DNA of 32,193 nucleotides from RGIG3102 sp045633415 (lineage in GTDB: Bacteria > Bacillota > Clostridia > Oscillospirales > Ruminococcaceae): NCBI GenBank assembly GCA_045633415.1, contig JAZQYH010000095.1:1-32193 (forward strand), written 5' to 3'. Positions within the stretch are counted from its first letter, which is position 1, and the number at the start of each line of letters is the position of its first letter. Positions 22,484-31,464 of this stretch are shown piece by piece. The translations under genes were made by a program, and so were the position numbers. Below the pieces are notes generated by a model. It was not told the origin of the DNA and made no database searches. It saw only the letters and a list, made by a program, of their open reading frames with translations.

Positions 22484-23062
22484 CTATTTTGCGTTTTTGA
22501 TAAGGTCAAAGTTTGGCACGATGTACTGCATGCCTGAAACAACTGTAAGCACAGCCATAATCCACATAAGTATATTTGTGATGTTTGCCATCAGCATATA
22601 TGTGGAGTCTGCAATTGCGCCCAGAGGCATAAGGGCCATAGCCAGCAGACCCAGCATGCTTGCCACCATCTGCAGAACTGTTTTCATTTTGCCCATCATA
22701 CCAGCGGCAATAACTTTACTGCCTGCAGGGTTTGCGGCGGCAATAAGACGGATGCCGCTTACTGCAAATTCTCTTGCCAGAACGATGCAGATAACAACCT
22801 CGTGGCACATGCCGTTGAGACACAGGTAAATCAGCGCCACTGTTGTCAGCAGTTTGTCAGCCAGTGGGTCCATAAATTTGCCAAAGTCTGTTACCATATT
22901 GTATTTTCTTGCGATACTGCCGTCCAGAAAGTCTGTAAAGGAAGCCACTGCAAAAACAATCAGCGCAATCAGGTAGCTGTATGGGTTTGATGTGTACATA
23001 AACACCATAAACACCGGCACCAGTGCAAAGCGCAGAAGTGTAAGTTTATTAGGTAAATTCAT
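22484..23062 (-). CDS. pgsA: CDP-diacylglycerol-glycerol-3-phosphate phosphatidyltransferase
   Basis: 192 residues with about four to five membrane spans. PgsA makes phosphatidylglycerol phosphate, the first step of anionic phospholipid synthesis. The CDP-alcohol transferase motif is complete: Asp44, Asp47-Gly48, Ala51-Arg52, Gly61, Asp65 and Asp69. AAGGAGA precedes the ATG. It follows rimO by 11 bases, a gene order common in Firmicutes, and ends the recA-recX-rimO-pgsA block. Confidence 0.93.
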   Translation of the reverse strand: MNLPNKLTLLRFALVPVFMVFMYTSNPYSYLIALIVFAVASFTDFLDGSIARKYNMVTDFGKFMDPLADKLLTTVALIYLCLNGMCHEVVICIVLAREFAVSGIRLIAAANPAGSKVIAAGMMGKMKTVLQMVASMLGLLAMALMPLGAIADSTYMLMANITNILMWIMAVLTVVSGMQYIVPNFDLIKNAK

Positions 23063-23073
23063 AGTAATTCTCC

Positions 23074-24396
23074 TTATTCTTCCACCAGTTCACCATAAAG
23101 GTCGTAGATATCACTTTCTGTGATATGTACTGTGTAGATTTCGCCAACCACTACAGGATAATCGCCAGAGATGTAAACTTCGCCGTCGATTTCTGGTGCG
23201 TCGTAAACAGAACGGCATACAAACAGTTCGTTTTCGCTGTCGTAATCGTCAACGATAACGTCGATGTCCCTGCCAACCATAGCAGCCTGTTTGTCAGCCA
23301 TAATGCCTGTCTGCAGCTGCATAATCATATCAGCACGGCGTTCTCTTTCTTCCATTGGCATCTGTTCCATTGTAGCGGCTTTTGTGCCTTCTTCTTCAGA
23401 ATATGCAAAGCAGCCCAGTCTTTCCAGCTTGATTTCTTTTACGAAATCGTACAGCTGCTGGAATTCTTCTTCTGTTTCACCAGGGTAGCCTGTGATAAGG
23501 CTTGTTCTGATGGAGATATCCGGCACTTTTGCACGCAGACGGCTGATAGCAGACATAATGATGTCTGTGCCGCCTTTTCTGTTCATGCTTTTCAGCACTC
23601 TGTCGTTGATGTGCTGGATAGGCAGGTCAAGGTAGTGGAGAACCTTAGGGTTAGTTGCGATAACGTCGATAACGTCATCACCCAGTCTTTCTGGGTAAGC
23701 ATACATCAGACGAATCCACTGGATATCTTCGATTTTGCTGATTTCTGTCACCAGCTCTGCCAGTTTGTTTTCTTTGTAAATATCTTCGCCGTAGCGTGTA
23801 ATATCCTGTGCCACAACGATGATTTCCTTTACACCTTCACTTGCCAGCCATTTTGCTTCTTCGATACAGCTTTCCATTGGACGGCTGCGGTGTGGACCAC
23901 GGATAAGTGGAATTGCACAGTAGTAGCAACCGTTGGAACAGCCTTCTGCAATTTTCAGATATGCATAGTGGCGTGGTGTGGAGATAATTCTTTTCTTTGT
24001 AATATCAAGGTTTGTTTTTGGACCGTAGCAGGACAGCTTTTCGCCTTTTGTAATTGTTTCCATTACATTCAGCAGCTGGTCGTGGGCGCCGATACCTACA
24101 ACAGCGTCTACTTCTGGAATATCTGTCATAATTTCGTCTTTGTAACGTTCTGCCAGACAGCCTGTAACTACAATTTTAAGCTTTGGGTTTTCAAGACGTG
24201 CGCCTACAGCATTGAAAATATTTTCAATTGCTTCTTCTTTGGCACTTGTGATAAAACCACAGGTATTGATAACACAAACATCAGCTTCTGTCATATCAGC
24301 TGTTGTTGTGTGGCCAGCTTTCAGCAGGCCGTGTGCAATGATATCGCTGTCTACCTGGTTTTTTGGGCAACCCAGAGAAACTAATGTAACTTTCAT
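23074..24396 (-). CDS. rimO: Ribosomal protein S12 methylthiotransferase RimO
   Basis: 440 residues. This radical SAM enzyme adds a methylthio group to the conserved aspartate of ribosomal protein S12. The N-terminal UPF0004 domain holds auxiliary-cluster cysteines C10 (SLGCPKNQVDSD, which marks RimO rather than MiaB), C46 and C80. The radical SAM cluster is CSNGCYYC (C153, C157, C160). A C-terminal TRAM domain follows. The ATG comes directly after the recX stop (TAAATG), with CAGGAG ahead. Confidence 0.95.
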   Translation of the reverse strand: MKVTLVSLGCPKNQVDSDIIAHGLLKAGHTTTADMTEADVCVINTCGFITSAKEEAIENIFNAVGARLENPKLKIVVTGCLAERYKDEIMTDIPEVDAVVGIGAHDQLLNVMETITKGEKLSCYGPKTNLDITKKRIISTPRHYAYLKIAEGCSNGCYYCAIPLIRGPHRSRPMESCIEEAKWLASEGVKEIIVVAQDITRYGEDIYKENKLAELVTEISKIEDIQWIRLMYAYPERLGDDVIDVIATNPKVLHYLDLPIQHINDRVLKSMNRKGGTDIIMSAISRLRAKVPDISIRTSLITGYPGETEEEFQQLYDFVKEIKLERLGCFAYSEEEGTKAATMEQMPMEERERRADMIMQLQTGIMADKQAAMVGRDIDVIVDDYDSENELFVCRSVYDAPEIDGEVYISGDYPVVVGEIYTVHITESDIYDLYGELVEE

Positions 24397-25020
24397 TTAA
24401 TACTCCTGTATATTTATGTTTAAATTGTTGAGAGCCTGCTTTATCTCGCCGTACTTAAAGCCTTTGCGCAGTAAAGACGCCACCACTTTTTCCGGCTGTG
24501 ATAATCTGGACTCATATTTTGTCTGTAAAAGGCTGGTAATATCATCAATCTGATTGTCCAGCTCAAAACTTAATAATACACTATCTATTATATCTTTGTC
24601 AATTCCAAGGCTGGAAAGTTTGATTTTCACAGCTGAAACCGACTGTTTTTTTACCTTCAGCAGATATTCTGCCTTTGCCTGTGCAAAGGCTGTGTCGTCC
24701 ACAAGACCCAAATCTTCCATTTTGTTCACTGCATGGCGGGCGTTTTCAGCATCATACTTTCGCAAAAGCTTGTCATACAGTTCCTTTTTTGAATGCATTC
24801 TGGAGGCAAGCAGGGTGTAGGCTTTGTCCACTGCCCTGGCGTCCATGCTTTGCTTTGAAATACAAGCAAGCTCTTGCTGTGTAAAACAAGAGCCTATCTG
24901 TATATTGTTGCGATATAGTACAACATCATCCACCGAAAAGAGAAACTCTTCTTCTGAAAAAAGTGCATTGAAGCCCTTTTTTGTTCTGGATATGTCTGTG
25001 ATTTTTATATTATTCAACAT
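24397..25020 (-). CDS. recX: RecA regulator RecX
   Basis: 207 residues built of three-helix RecX repeats: SKKELYDKLLRKYDAENARHAV, then a CAxAKAEYLLK-like segment, then LLRKGFKYGEIKQAL at the C-terminus. RecX binds RecA filaments and limits or modulates their activity. The start at 25020 overlaps the end of recA by 11 bases, with no good ribosome binding site. This implies that recX is translated by coupling, which would keep its level below RecA. Confidence 0.9.
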   Translation of the reverse strand: MLNNIKITDISRTKKGFNALFSEEEFLFSVDDVVLYRNNIQIGSCFTQQELACISKQSMDARAVDKAYTLLASRMHSKKELYDKLLRKYDAENARHAVNKMEDLGLVDDTAFAQAKAEYLLKVKKQSVSAVKIKLSSLGIDKDIIDSVLLSFELDNQIDDITSLLQTKYESRLSQPEKVVASLLRKGFKYGEIKQALNNLNINIQEY

Positions 25021-26140
25021 CTATGTCAATATTTGCTGTTCTGCGTTTTGTAACAGGCTTTTCTGCAGGTGCTTCTTCCCTGGCTGTTGTGCTTACAACA
25101 GGTTTAGCCATTTTTTTCTTGTCTGCACCCAGAAGGTTGCCGCCTTTGTTTTTTGTTTCTTCCACTACAGCAAACACTTTTTCTTCCACTTCTTTTGCAA
25201 GGTCTGGGTTTGCCTTGAAGTATTCTTTTGCATTGTCACGGCCCTGACCGAGACGGATGTCACCATAGCTGAACCAAGCACCGGATTTGTTTACGATGCC
25301 CAGCTTAACTGCGATGTCAACCATTTCGCCCATTTTGGAAATGCCCTGACCAAACATAATGTCAAATTCTGCTTCCTTGAATGGTGGAGCAACCTTGTTT
25401 TTAACAACCTTTGCCCTTGTTCTGTTACCCACAACTTCGCCGCCTGATTTAAGTGCCTCAACTCTGCGCACGTCGATACGTACAGATGCATAGTATTTCA
25501 GCGCACGGCCGCCCGTAGTTGTTTCTGGGTTGCCGTACATAACACCGATTTTTTCACGCAGCTGGTTGATGAAGATAACGATTGTGTTTGTTTTGCCGAT
25601 GGCTGATGTCAGCTTTCTCATAGCCTGGCTCATAAGACGTGCCTGCAGACCTACATGGCTGTCACCCATTTCGCCTTCGATTTCGGCTCTTGTTGTCATA
25701 GCGGCAACAGAGTCAACCACGATAACATCGATAGCGCCAGAGCGCACCAGTGCTTCGCAGATTTCCATAGCCTGTTCGCCTGTGTCTGGCTGTGAAACCA
25801 GCAGGGAGTCAATATCAACGCCCAGAGCGTCTGCATATACAGGGTCCAGAGCGTGTTCAACGTCGATAAATGCGGCATTGCCACCAGCTTTCTGTGCTTC
25901 AGCCGCTACATGAAGAGCCAGTGTGGTTTTACCACTGGATTCTGGTCCATAGATTTCTACTATTCGACCCTTTGGCAGACCACCGATACCAAGAGCAAGG
26001 TCCAGAGACAGTGAACCTGTGGAAATAGCATCCACGTTCATTGTTACATTTTCACCCAGACGCATAACAGCGCCTTTACCAAATTGTTTTTCTATATTGG
26101 CCAGCGCAGTCTGCAAAGCCTTTTCTTTATCTGTAGTCAT
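25010..26140 (-). CDS. recA: Recombinase RecA
   Basis: 376 residues. RecA is the strand-exchange filament protein and SOS co-protease. Walker A is GPESSGKT (65-72). The MAW motif and loop L1/L2 region (FINQLREKIGVMYGNPETTTGG) are intact. The C-terminus is extended and lysine-rich, then ends acidic (NIDIDVE). Its likely promoter is at 26202-26230. It lies 108 bases after prmC and overlaps recX. Confidence 0.98.
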   Translation of the reverse strand: MTTDKEKALQTALANIEKQFGKGAVMRLGENVTMNVDAISTGSLSLDLALGIGGLPKGRIVEIYGPESSGKTTLALHVAAEAQKAGGNAAFIDVEHALDPVYADALGVDIDSLLVSQPDTGEQAMEICEALVRSGAIDVIVVDSVAAMTTRAEIEGEMGDSHVGLQARLMSQAMRKLTSAIGKTNTIVIFINQLREKIGVMYGNPETTTGGRALKYYASVRIDVRRVEALKSGGEVVGNRTRAKVVKNKVAPPFKEAEFDIMFGQGISKMGEMVDIAVKLGIVNKSGAWFSYGDIRLGQGRDNAKEYFKANPDLAKEVEEKVFAVVEETKNKGGNLLGADKKKMAKPVVSTTAREEAPAEKPVTKRRTANIDIDVE

Positions 26141-26201
26141 AATCTATTCCCTTCATATCATAATCAAGCATTTTACAACTATTGGTTGTTATTTTACTAA
26201 T

Positions 26202-26230
26202 ATATTATCATATTCCCCATTAATATTCAA
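26202..26230 (-). promoter_or_regulatory. Possible recA promoter, with nearby inverted repeat
   Basis: TTGAAT (26225-26230), 17 bases, TAATAT (26202-26207) on the minus strand; the -10 is a partial match. Downstream, ACAAC-N5-GTTGT (26175-26189) forms an inverted repeat near the start site. It is not the Gram-positive LexA box GAAC-N4-GTTC. Confidence 0.4.
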
Positions 26231-26248
26231 GTGTTTATTTATTATTAT

Positions 26249-27091
26249 TTACACTTTCTGGGCAATAATTCCCCTTGGGTTTCCAGCTGTGTCCACAATT
26301 TCCTTTACTATTCTGTACTCTTCATTAAACAGTAAATCCTTTACTGCTTTTGCCTGGTCATAGCCGTATTCAAAAATCAGATAGCCGCCTTCCTTCAGCG
26401 CCTGTCTGTAATAGTGGGAAATAAATTTATAGAATCTTAACCCCTTTTCCGGTGCAAACAGTGCAGTGGCTGGCTCATAGTCCACCTCTTTCTGCAGTTT
26501 GCCCTGCAAATCAGGGTCTATATACGGTGGGTTTGAAATAATCACATCAAAGGTTTCTTCTTCCACAATCCAGTCATAGTTGAACACATCACCCATAACA
26601 GGCATTACCCGCAGACCAGTCTTTTCAATATTTCTTTTCAGATATTCAAAAGCCTGTGGAAATTTTTCCAGCGCCATAACGTTTGCCTGTGGGCAAAAGC
26701 GCTTTACCGCAAGGGCAATGGCGCCACTGCCAGCACATAAGTCCAGCACATTCGGGCTGGCAAACTGATTGATATATTCAAATGCCGCCCGACACACATC
26801 CTCTGTGTCTCCCCTTGGGATAAGCACGCCTTCCCCTACATCCAGCTCCATGTCAAAAAACTGCCATCTGCCCAGAATATACTGCAGCGGATAGCCTTCC
26901 CTGCGCTTTTCACACAGCTGTATCAGTTTTTTGCTGTCCTTTTCATCCAGCTGACAGGCAGGCCCCAGCTCCAGACGGGTTTTGCCCAGCACAAACTCTA
27001 TCAGCTGATTTGCTTCAAATTTGCCGTCGGCATATTCATTTTCAGACAAAAGTTCTGTCATCTGTTTAAAAATAGTGTTGAGATTATTCAT
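26249..27091 (-). CDS. prmC: Release factor glutamine methyltransferase PrmC
   Basis: 280 residues. PrmC methylates the glutamine of the GGQ motif in RF1/RF2. The SAM motif VLDLCAGSGAIAL is at 115-127 and the catalytic NPPY at 187-190. The N-terminal helical domain contains QYILGRWQFF, a family feature. The start is ATG at 27091: it overlaps the yqhQ end by 8 bases with AGGAAA just ahead, and a longer frame would add unrelated residues. The yqhQ-prmC pairing is a common clostridial order. Confidence 0.92.
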   Translation of the reverse strand: MNNLNTIFKQMTELLSENEYADGKFEANQLIEFVLGKTRLELGPACQLDEKDSKKLIQLCEKRREGYPLQYILGRWQFFDMELDVGEGVLIPRGDTEDVCRAAFEYINQFASPNVLDLCAGSGAIALAVKRFCPQANVMALEKFPQAFEYLKRNIEKTGLRVMPVMGDVFNYDWIVEEETFDVIISNPPYIDPDLQGKLQKEVDYEPATALFAPEKGLRFYKFISHYYRQALKEGGYLIFEYGYDQAKAVKDLLFNEEYRIVKEIVDTAGNPRGIIAQKV

Positions 27092-28010
27092 TTTCCTGTG
27101 TTTCTTCTTTAATAATTGTCTGTGGCAGCAGTGCATTTACAGATGCAATAGCCACCTCTATCATATCGTCCTCAGGTTCGTTGGTTGTAAGTCGCTGGAA
27201 CCACAGCCCAGGTGCCGCCAGTACCTTGGTACAGGCGTTTGTGTGGCGGCCTGTATAGCGCAGTATTTCGTATGCTATACCCACCACAACAGGTAGGAAC
27301 ACCACCTTCATAGCCGCACGGCCAAGGGTACTTGTCCATGGCACAAATGAAAACACCACAATGCTTACAATAAGGATGATAAACATCATACTGGTGCCAC
27401 AGCGTGGGTGGAAGCGTGTGTATTTCTTTACATTTTCCACTGTCAGCGGCTCACCTGCCTCATAGCAGGCGATGGTCTTATGCTCTGCACCGTGATAGCA
27501 GAACACACGGCGGATTTCCTTCATTTTGGAAACAAGCCATAAATAAATCACAAATATAATCAGCTTGGAAATGCCCTCAACCACTGTTTTGAAACTGCCC
27601 AGAGGGATAATTTTATCTACAATACCAGCGATGGTTGTAGGCAATACCATAAACAGCACCAGCGCCAGTGCAGACGCCAGTACACCTGCAACCATGGCGA
27701 TGATTTCACCGCTTTTTTCGCCAAAGTGTTTTTTCACCCACAGGTCAAAGGCATCTTCTTCAAATTCGCCTTCCATGGCAATTTCTGTGGAGTGCATAAT
27801 ACATTTGTACCCTGTTACCAGACTGTCGAAAAAGTTCATAATACCCCTTAAAACAGGGATTTTCTGAAACTTCACCTTGTTGTTATCAAAAACCTGCACG
27901 TCGATGTCGCCATCTGGCTTGCGCACAGCTATTGAATATTTTTCAGGGCTTTTCATCATAATACCTTCAATAAGTGCCTGACCGCCTATTGAAACTTTTT
28001 TATCTGCCAT
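27084..28010 (-). CDS. yqhQ: DUF1385 (YqhQ) family membrane protein
   Basis: 308 residues with about four membrane segments. It begins with the family's GGQALIEGIMMKSP motif and contains the YHGAEHKTIACYE and RFHPRCGTSMM signatures. The conserved His, Glu and Cys residues suggest metal coordination. In the Bacillus literature YqhQ is annotated only as a putative metal-dependent membrane enzyme. The start codon overlaps the TAA of the histidine kinase gene by one base, and the end overlaps prmC by 8 bases. Confidence 0.88.
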   Translation of the reverse strand: MADKKVSIGGQALIEGIMMKSPEKYSIAVRKPDGDIDVQVFDNNKVKFQKIPVLRGIMNFFDSLVTGYKCIMHSTEIAMEGEFEEDAFDLWVKKHFGEKSGEIIAMVAGVLASALALVLFMVLPTTIAGIVDKIIPLGSFKTVVEGISKLIIFVIYLWLVSKMKEIRRVFCYHGAEHKTIACYEAGEPLTVENVKKYTRFHPRCGTSMMFIILIVSIVVFSFVPWTSTLGRAAMKVVFLPVVVGIAYEILRYTGRHTNACTKVLAAPGLWFQRLTTNEPEDDMIEVAIASVNALLPQTIIKEETQENE

Positions 28011-29428
28011 TATTTACCTTTCATCGAACGTATGGTGTGCAGTGTAAATGTCATTCTGGTAAACACGCCATACTCACTTTCTACTAAAAATTCTCCGCCG
28101 TGAGCGGTGATTATTTCTTTTACAAGGGCAAGACCGATGCCACTGCCTCGTTTTGCGCCTTTGCCTTTGTAAAATTTCTGGGTAACCTTGCCTATATCTT
28201 CCGGGTGGATACCCTTGCCGCTGTCCTGTACAGCCACTTTTACAAGGTTGTTTTTCTTGTCAAAATCAATGTTTATCTGGATTTTACCGCCAGCAGGTGT
28301 GTATTTGATGGCATTGTCCAGCAGGTTTACCATAACCTGTTTAAGCCTTGCCTTGTCGCCGTACACAGGGATAATTTCCTCTGTGCCGTTGTATTCAAGG
28401 TCGATATCATTCTGCTTACAGCGAGGAGTAAACATAATCGCCACTTCCTCCACCTCTGCAACAAGGTCCATTTTTTCTTTTGTAAACTTCATATCAGAGT
28501 TCTGCAGGCGTGAAAAGTCCAGCAGGTTTTCCACCATGCCATACAGTCTCTCTGTTTCGTTGAGAATTATCTGTGTGCCTTTTTCCACTGTGGACGGGTC
28601 GGTACTGCGGCTCAGTGTCTCTGCCCAGCCTTTTATGGCTGTCAGCGGTGTGCGAAGCTCGTGGGAAACTGATGAAATAAACTCGTTTTTGATTTCATCA
28701 CTGCGGCCCAGCTCTTCAGCCATGTTGTTGATGGTTTCACACAGCTGTCCTATTTCGTCGTTGTAGTTGTTGTCTATTCGCACCCCGAATTCGCCTTTGC
28801 TTATCTGGGCGGCTGTGGCTTCGATACTGCGGATAGGGTACACAATACTGCGGATAAAGTACATACCCGACATTATGCTGAAGGCCATTACCACACCAAA
28901 GAACAGTGCCGCCAGCGCCGCCACAACAGCAATTTCACCATCTACCTTTTCCATACTGGTAACAAGGCGAATGGCGTAAATATTGTCTATTTCAGGCTGG
29001 ATAATACAGGTGGCTGTAAGCACCTTTTCACCCATTTCTGTGCGGTAAACATTTGTTGCGATGCCGTCCATAGCCGCCTGTGCCTTCAGCACGTCAGCCA
29101 TATGCATTTCGTCACTTGGCAGAAAGCCTGTGGATGTAGCCAGAATTTTACCGTTTGTGCCGATAAACATAAACTCAAACTTATCCTTTTCGGTAAAGTC
29201 CTCGCTCATTCTGTACAGCATCTGTGTACGCTCGCTGTCTGACATTCTGGCAGAGGCAGTGATGGTACCGTTTATGGTATTTATTCGGCTTAAAATAGCA
29301 TTGTCTGCCGCCGAATAATAGGACTGTCGCACAAAAAACACCAGAAAAACAGTAGCGAGTATAAGCACAATCATAGTGGTTACAAGGCTACCCTTTATCC
29401 ATCTTTTTGTAATACTGCTTTTATTCAT
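28010..29428 (-). CDS. Sensor histidine kinase with HAMP domain
   Basis: 472 residues. Membrane spans at about 13-33 and 165-187 bracket an extracellular sensor of about 130 residues. A HAMP linker (about 188-240), a HisKA domain with phosphoacceptor His256 in SSVSHELRTPL, and a HATPase domain with N-box NLLDNAIKYTP and G boxes DSGKGI and GSGIGLAL follow. It is the kinase partner of the response regulator encoded 19 bases upstream. The signal is unknown. Architecture is PhoR/WalK-like, but there is no PAS domain between HAMP and HisKA. Confidence 0.9.
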   Translation of the reverse strand: MNKSSITKRWIKGSLVTTMIVLILATVFLVFFVRQSYYSAADNAILSRINTINGTITASARMSDSERTQMLYRMSEDFTEKDKFEFMFIGTNGKILATSTGFLPSDEMHMADVLKAQAAMDGIATNVYRTEMGEKVLTATCIIQPEIDNIYAIRLVTSMEKVDGEIAVVAALAALFFGVVMAFSIMSGMYFIRSIVYPIRSIEATAAQISKGEFGVRIDNNYNDEIGQLCETINNMAEELGRSDEIKNEFISSVSHELRTPLTAIKGWAETLSRSTDPSTVEKGTQIILNETERLYGMVENLLDFSRLQNSDMKFTKEKMDLVAEVEEVAIMFTPRCKQNDIDLEYNGTEEIIPVYGDKARLKQVMVNLLDNAIKYTPAGGKIQINIDFDKKNNLVKVAVQDSGKGIHPEDIGKVTQKFYKGKGAKRGSGIGLALVKEIITAHGGEFLVESEYGVFTRMTFTLHTIRSMKGK

Positions 29429-29447
29429 ATACTTAATTCTTTATTTC

Positions 29448-30143
29448 CTACACTGTCCAGCGGTAGCCATAGCCCCACACTGTCACAACATTTTCAGGGC
29501 TGGATGGGTCTTCTTCGATTTTCATACGCAGACGGCGTATATTTACATCAACTATTTTGATGTCGCCATAGTAGTTTTCGCCCCATACACCTTCAAGTAT
29601 TTTTTCTCTTGTCAGCGCCACACCCTCGTTTCTGAAAAACAGCTCCATAATGCTGAATTCCACACTGGTAAGGTCGATAACCTCGTTGTTTTTTGTCAGC
29701 ACCCTGCTGCTGAGGTTCAGCGCAAAAGGACCGGAAATCAGCATATCTTCTGTGGATACAGGCTTTTCATCCTTTTTGATACGGCGTAAAAGGGCAGATA
29801 TTCTTGCCTGCAGCTCGCTTACACCAAATGGTTTTGTGATATAGTCATCAGCACCTACAGAAAGAGACATCACCTTGTCCCGTTCCTGACTTTTTGCTGA
29901 AAGCATAATAATGCCGATAGTGTCGTTTGTGGTGCGGATATATTCGCACAGTGTCACACCGTTCATACCTGGCAGCATAATGTCCAGCAGTGCAATATCA
30001 AAATTTCTGTCTCCGCCGTCCCACACAGCCTGGGCAGATTCGGCAGATGTACAGCGCACAACATTGTGCCCTGCCATTGAAAGGTTAAGCTCTATAACTT
30101 CACCGATATTATCTTCATCTTCAACAACCAAAATTCTGGCCAT
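29448..30143 (-). CDS. OmpR/PhoB-family response regulator
   Basis: 231 residues. The receiver domain has acidic residues 8-10 (EDE), phosphoacceptor Asp54 (LLDIMLPG) and Lys104 (TKPFG). The C-terminal winged-helix DNA-binding domain (about 130-231) ends with ENVVTVWGYGYRW, typical of the OmpR group. It is partnered with the downstream histidine kinase and starts 9 bases after the lipoprotein gene. Target genes cannot be told from the window. Confidence 0.92.
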   Translation of the reverse strand: MARILVVEDEDNIGEVIELNLSMAGHNVVRCTSAESAQAVWDGGDRNFDIALLDIMLPGMNGVTLCEYIRTTNDTIGIIMLSAKSQERDKVMSLSVGADDYITKPFGVSELQARISALLRRIKKDEKPVSTEDMLISGPFALNLSSRVLTKNNEVIDLTSVEFSIMELFFRNEGVALTREKILEGVWGENYYGDIKIVDVNIRRLRMKIEEDPSSPENVVTVWGYGYRWTV

Positions 30144-30152
30144 AATATCCTC

Positions 30153-31418
30153 CTATTTTATATACATAAGACCTGTTGCAATATACTGGCGCTGTTCTGG
30201 GGCTACACTTTCGTCAAAGGAAACTTTCACCTGCAGTGCACCTGCATTCACAACAATCTGGTTTTCCTGTAATTCTTCGCTGTAGCCTGTAGGCAACAGC
30301 ATAAAATCCACTATTATCTGCTGGTCAGTGCTTGTTACCACCTGCCAGTTGTTTTCATTTTCTCCGTATTTCAGGGCAATCAGGTTCTGCCATTCGTCAG
30401 GCAGTGGGAAATACAGCCCTGTCTTTGCTTCGCACACGCCGTAGTATTTTCTGGTTGGCTGTTCTGAAAGGAAGTTTGTCCATTCCATAAATTTCAGGTT
30501 TTCAGGCTGTTCAGCCTCGCTTAAAATTATGGTAGGTGTTTCCATATAGCCGTCCATATCCACGTCTGTACTGTTTATACCATATTCATACACCCATCTT
30601 TTCTGTACTACATCAGGACTCAGCACAGTGATGAAATTATAGTCCTCATAATAAGCCCGCTGTGTGTACACACGGAAATAGGTGTCTGTATAGTCCACCA
30701 CAATGGCTTTCTGCCGTGAAAAATCAGTCTGGCTTACAGCTATGCTGGTAACCCTGGCATTAGGTACAGACAGCTGTTTCACCGCCAGAGTAGCCAGCAT
30801 TGATGTGCCGTCATTACTCAACAGACGCAGCTGTGTGTGCTTGTTGTCAGCATTGAGACTGGCAAGGATAATGTCCCCCAGTCCGTCGCCTGTAATATCC
30901 TCCACCAGAAACTCCTGACAAAGCTGGTACTGTATATTTTCTATCTTGCCGTCCTTTGTGGAGTAAACAGCAAGGAATTTTTCACTGCTGTCTGAATAGG
31001 TGTAGCCCACCACAATCTGTTTTTCGCCCTCTGCGCCCAGCGGTGCAAAAACTATTTTGTAAACCTCCGAGCCATAGCCTTCAGCGTCGTATTCAATGTT
31101 CCAGCCGTTTTCATTCTGGGACAGCACAGCAATCCTTACATTGTTGCCAATGTTTGGGGCGGTGTACAGTACCACAGCCTCTTCACTGCCGTCAGATGAA
31201 AAATCCTCCAGCTGTACAGGAGATATATTACTGCCCTGTTTTGGGTATTTGAGAATAATCTCCTGTCCTAAATGCTGTTTGATTGTGGAAACTATTTCGC
31301 TTTCTCTCTGGGAAAGTTTTGGTGAGGAAAGCAGATTTATTATATTGTCTTTGTCAGCAAAGTCACTGCAGCCTGTAAGGGTGAGCAATGCCAAAAGCAA
31401 AGTTAATATCCTTTTCAT
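30153..31418 (-). CDS. Lipoprotein with FG-GAP/VCBS-like calcium loops
   Basis: 421 residues. The start is ATG at 31418 with AGAGGAC ahead. A signal peptide leads to lipobox LTGC with lipidated Cys17, so the protein is anchored outside the membrane. Three D-x-x-x-DG loops followed by hydrophobic strands are spaced through the protein: DFSSDGSEE (72-80), DITGDGLGD (174-182) and DVDMDGYME (285-293), as in FG-GAP/VCBS propeller repeats. It is the first gene before a response regulator and histidine kinase, so it may be a sensing partner of that system, or merely co-regulated. Confidence 0.72.
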   Translation of the reverse strand: MKRILTLLLALLTLTGCSDFADKDNIINLLSSPKLSQRESEIVSTIKQHLGQEIILKYPKQGSNISPVQLEDFSSDGSEEAVVLYTAPNIGNNVRIAVLSQNENGWNIEYDAEGYGSEVYKIVFAPLGAEGEKQIVVGYTYSDSSEKFLAVYSTKDGKIENIQYQLCQEFLVEDITGDGLGDIILASLNADNKHTQLRLLSNDGTSMLATLAVKQLSVPNARVTSIAVSQTDFSRQKAIVVDYTDTYFRVYTQRAYYEDYNFITVLSPDVVQKRWVYEYGINSTDVDMDGYMETPTIILSEAEQPENLKFMEWTNFLSEQPTRKYYGVCEAKTGLYFPLPDEWQNLIALKYGENENNWQVVTSTDQQIIVDFMLLPTGYSEELQENQIVVNAGALQVKVSFDESVAPEQRQYIATGLMYIK

Positions 31419-31464
31419 AAAAGTCCTCTCGAAATAAAAGAGCATAATTAATTATATTTTATCA

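Noticed and set aside
23125..24384. Long 419-codon plus-strand frame
   Set aside because: It is antisense to rimO in the frame that mirrors its codons; composition is extreme in Cys, Phe and His with no family resemblance.
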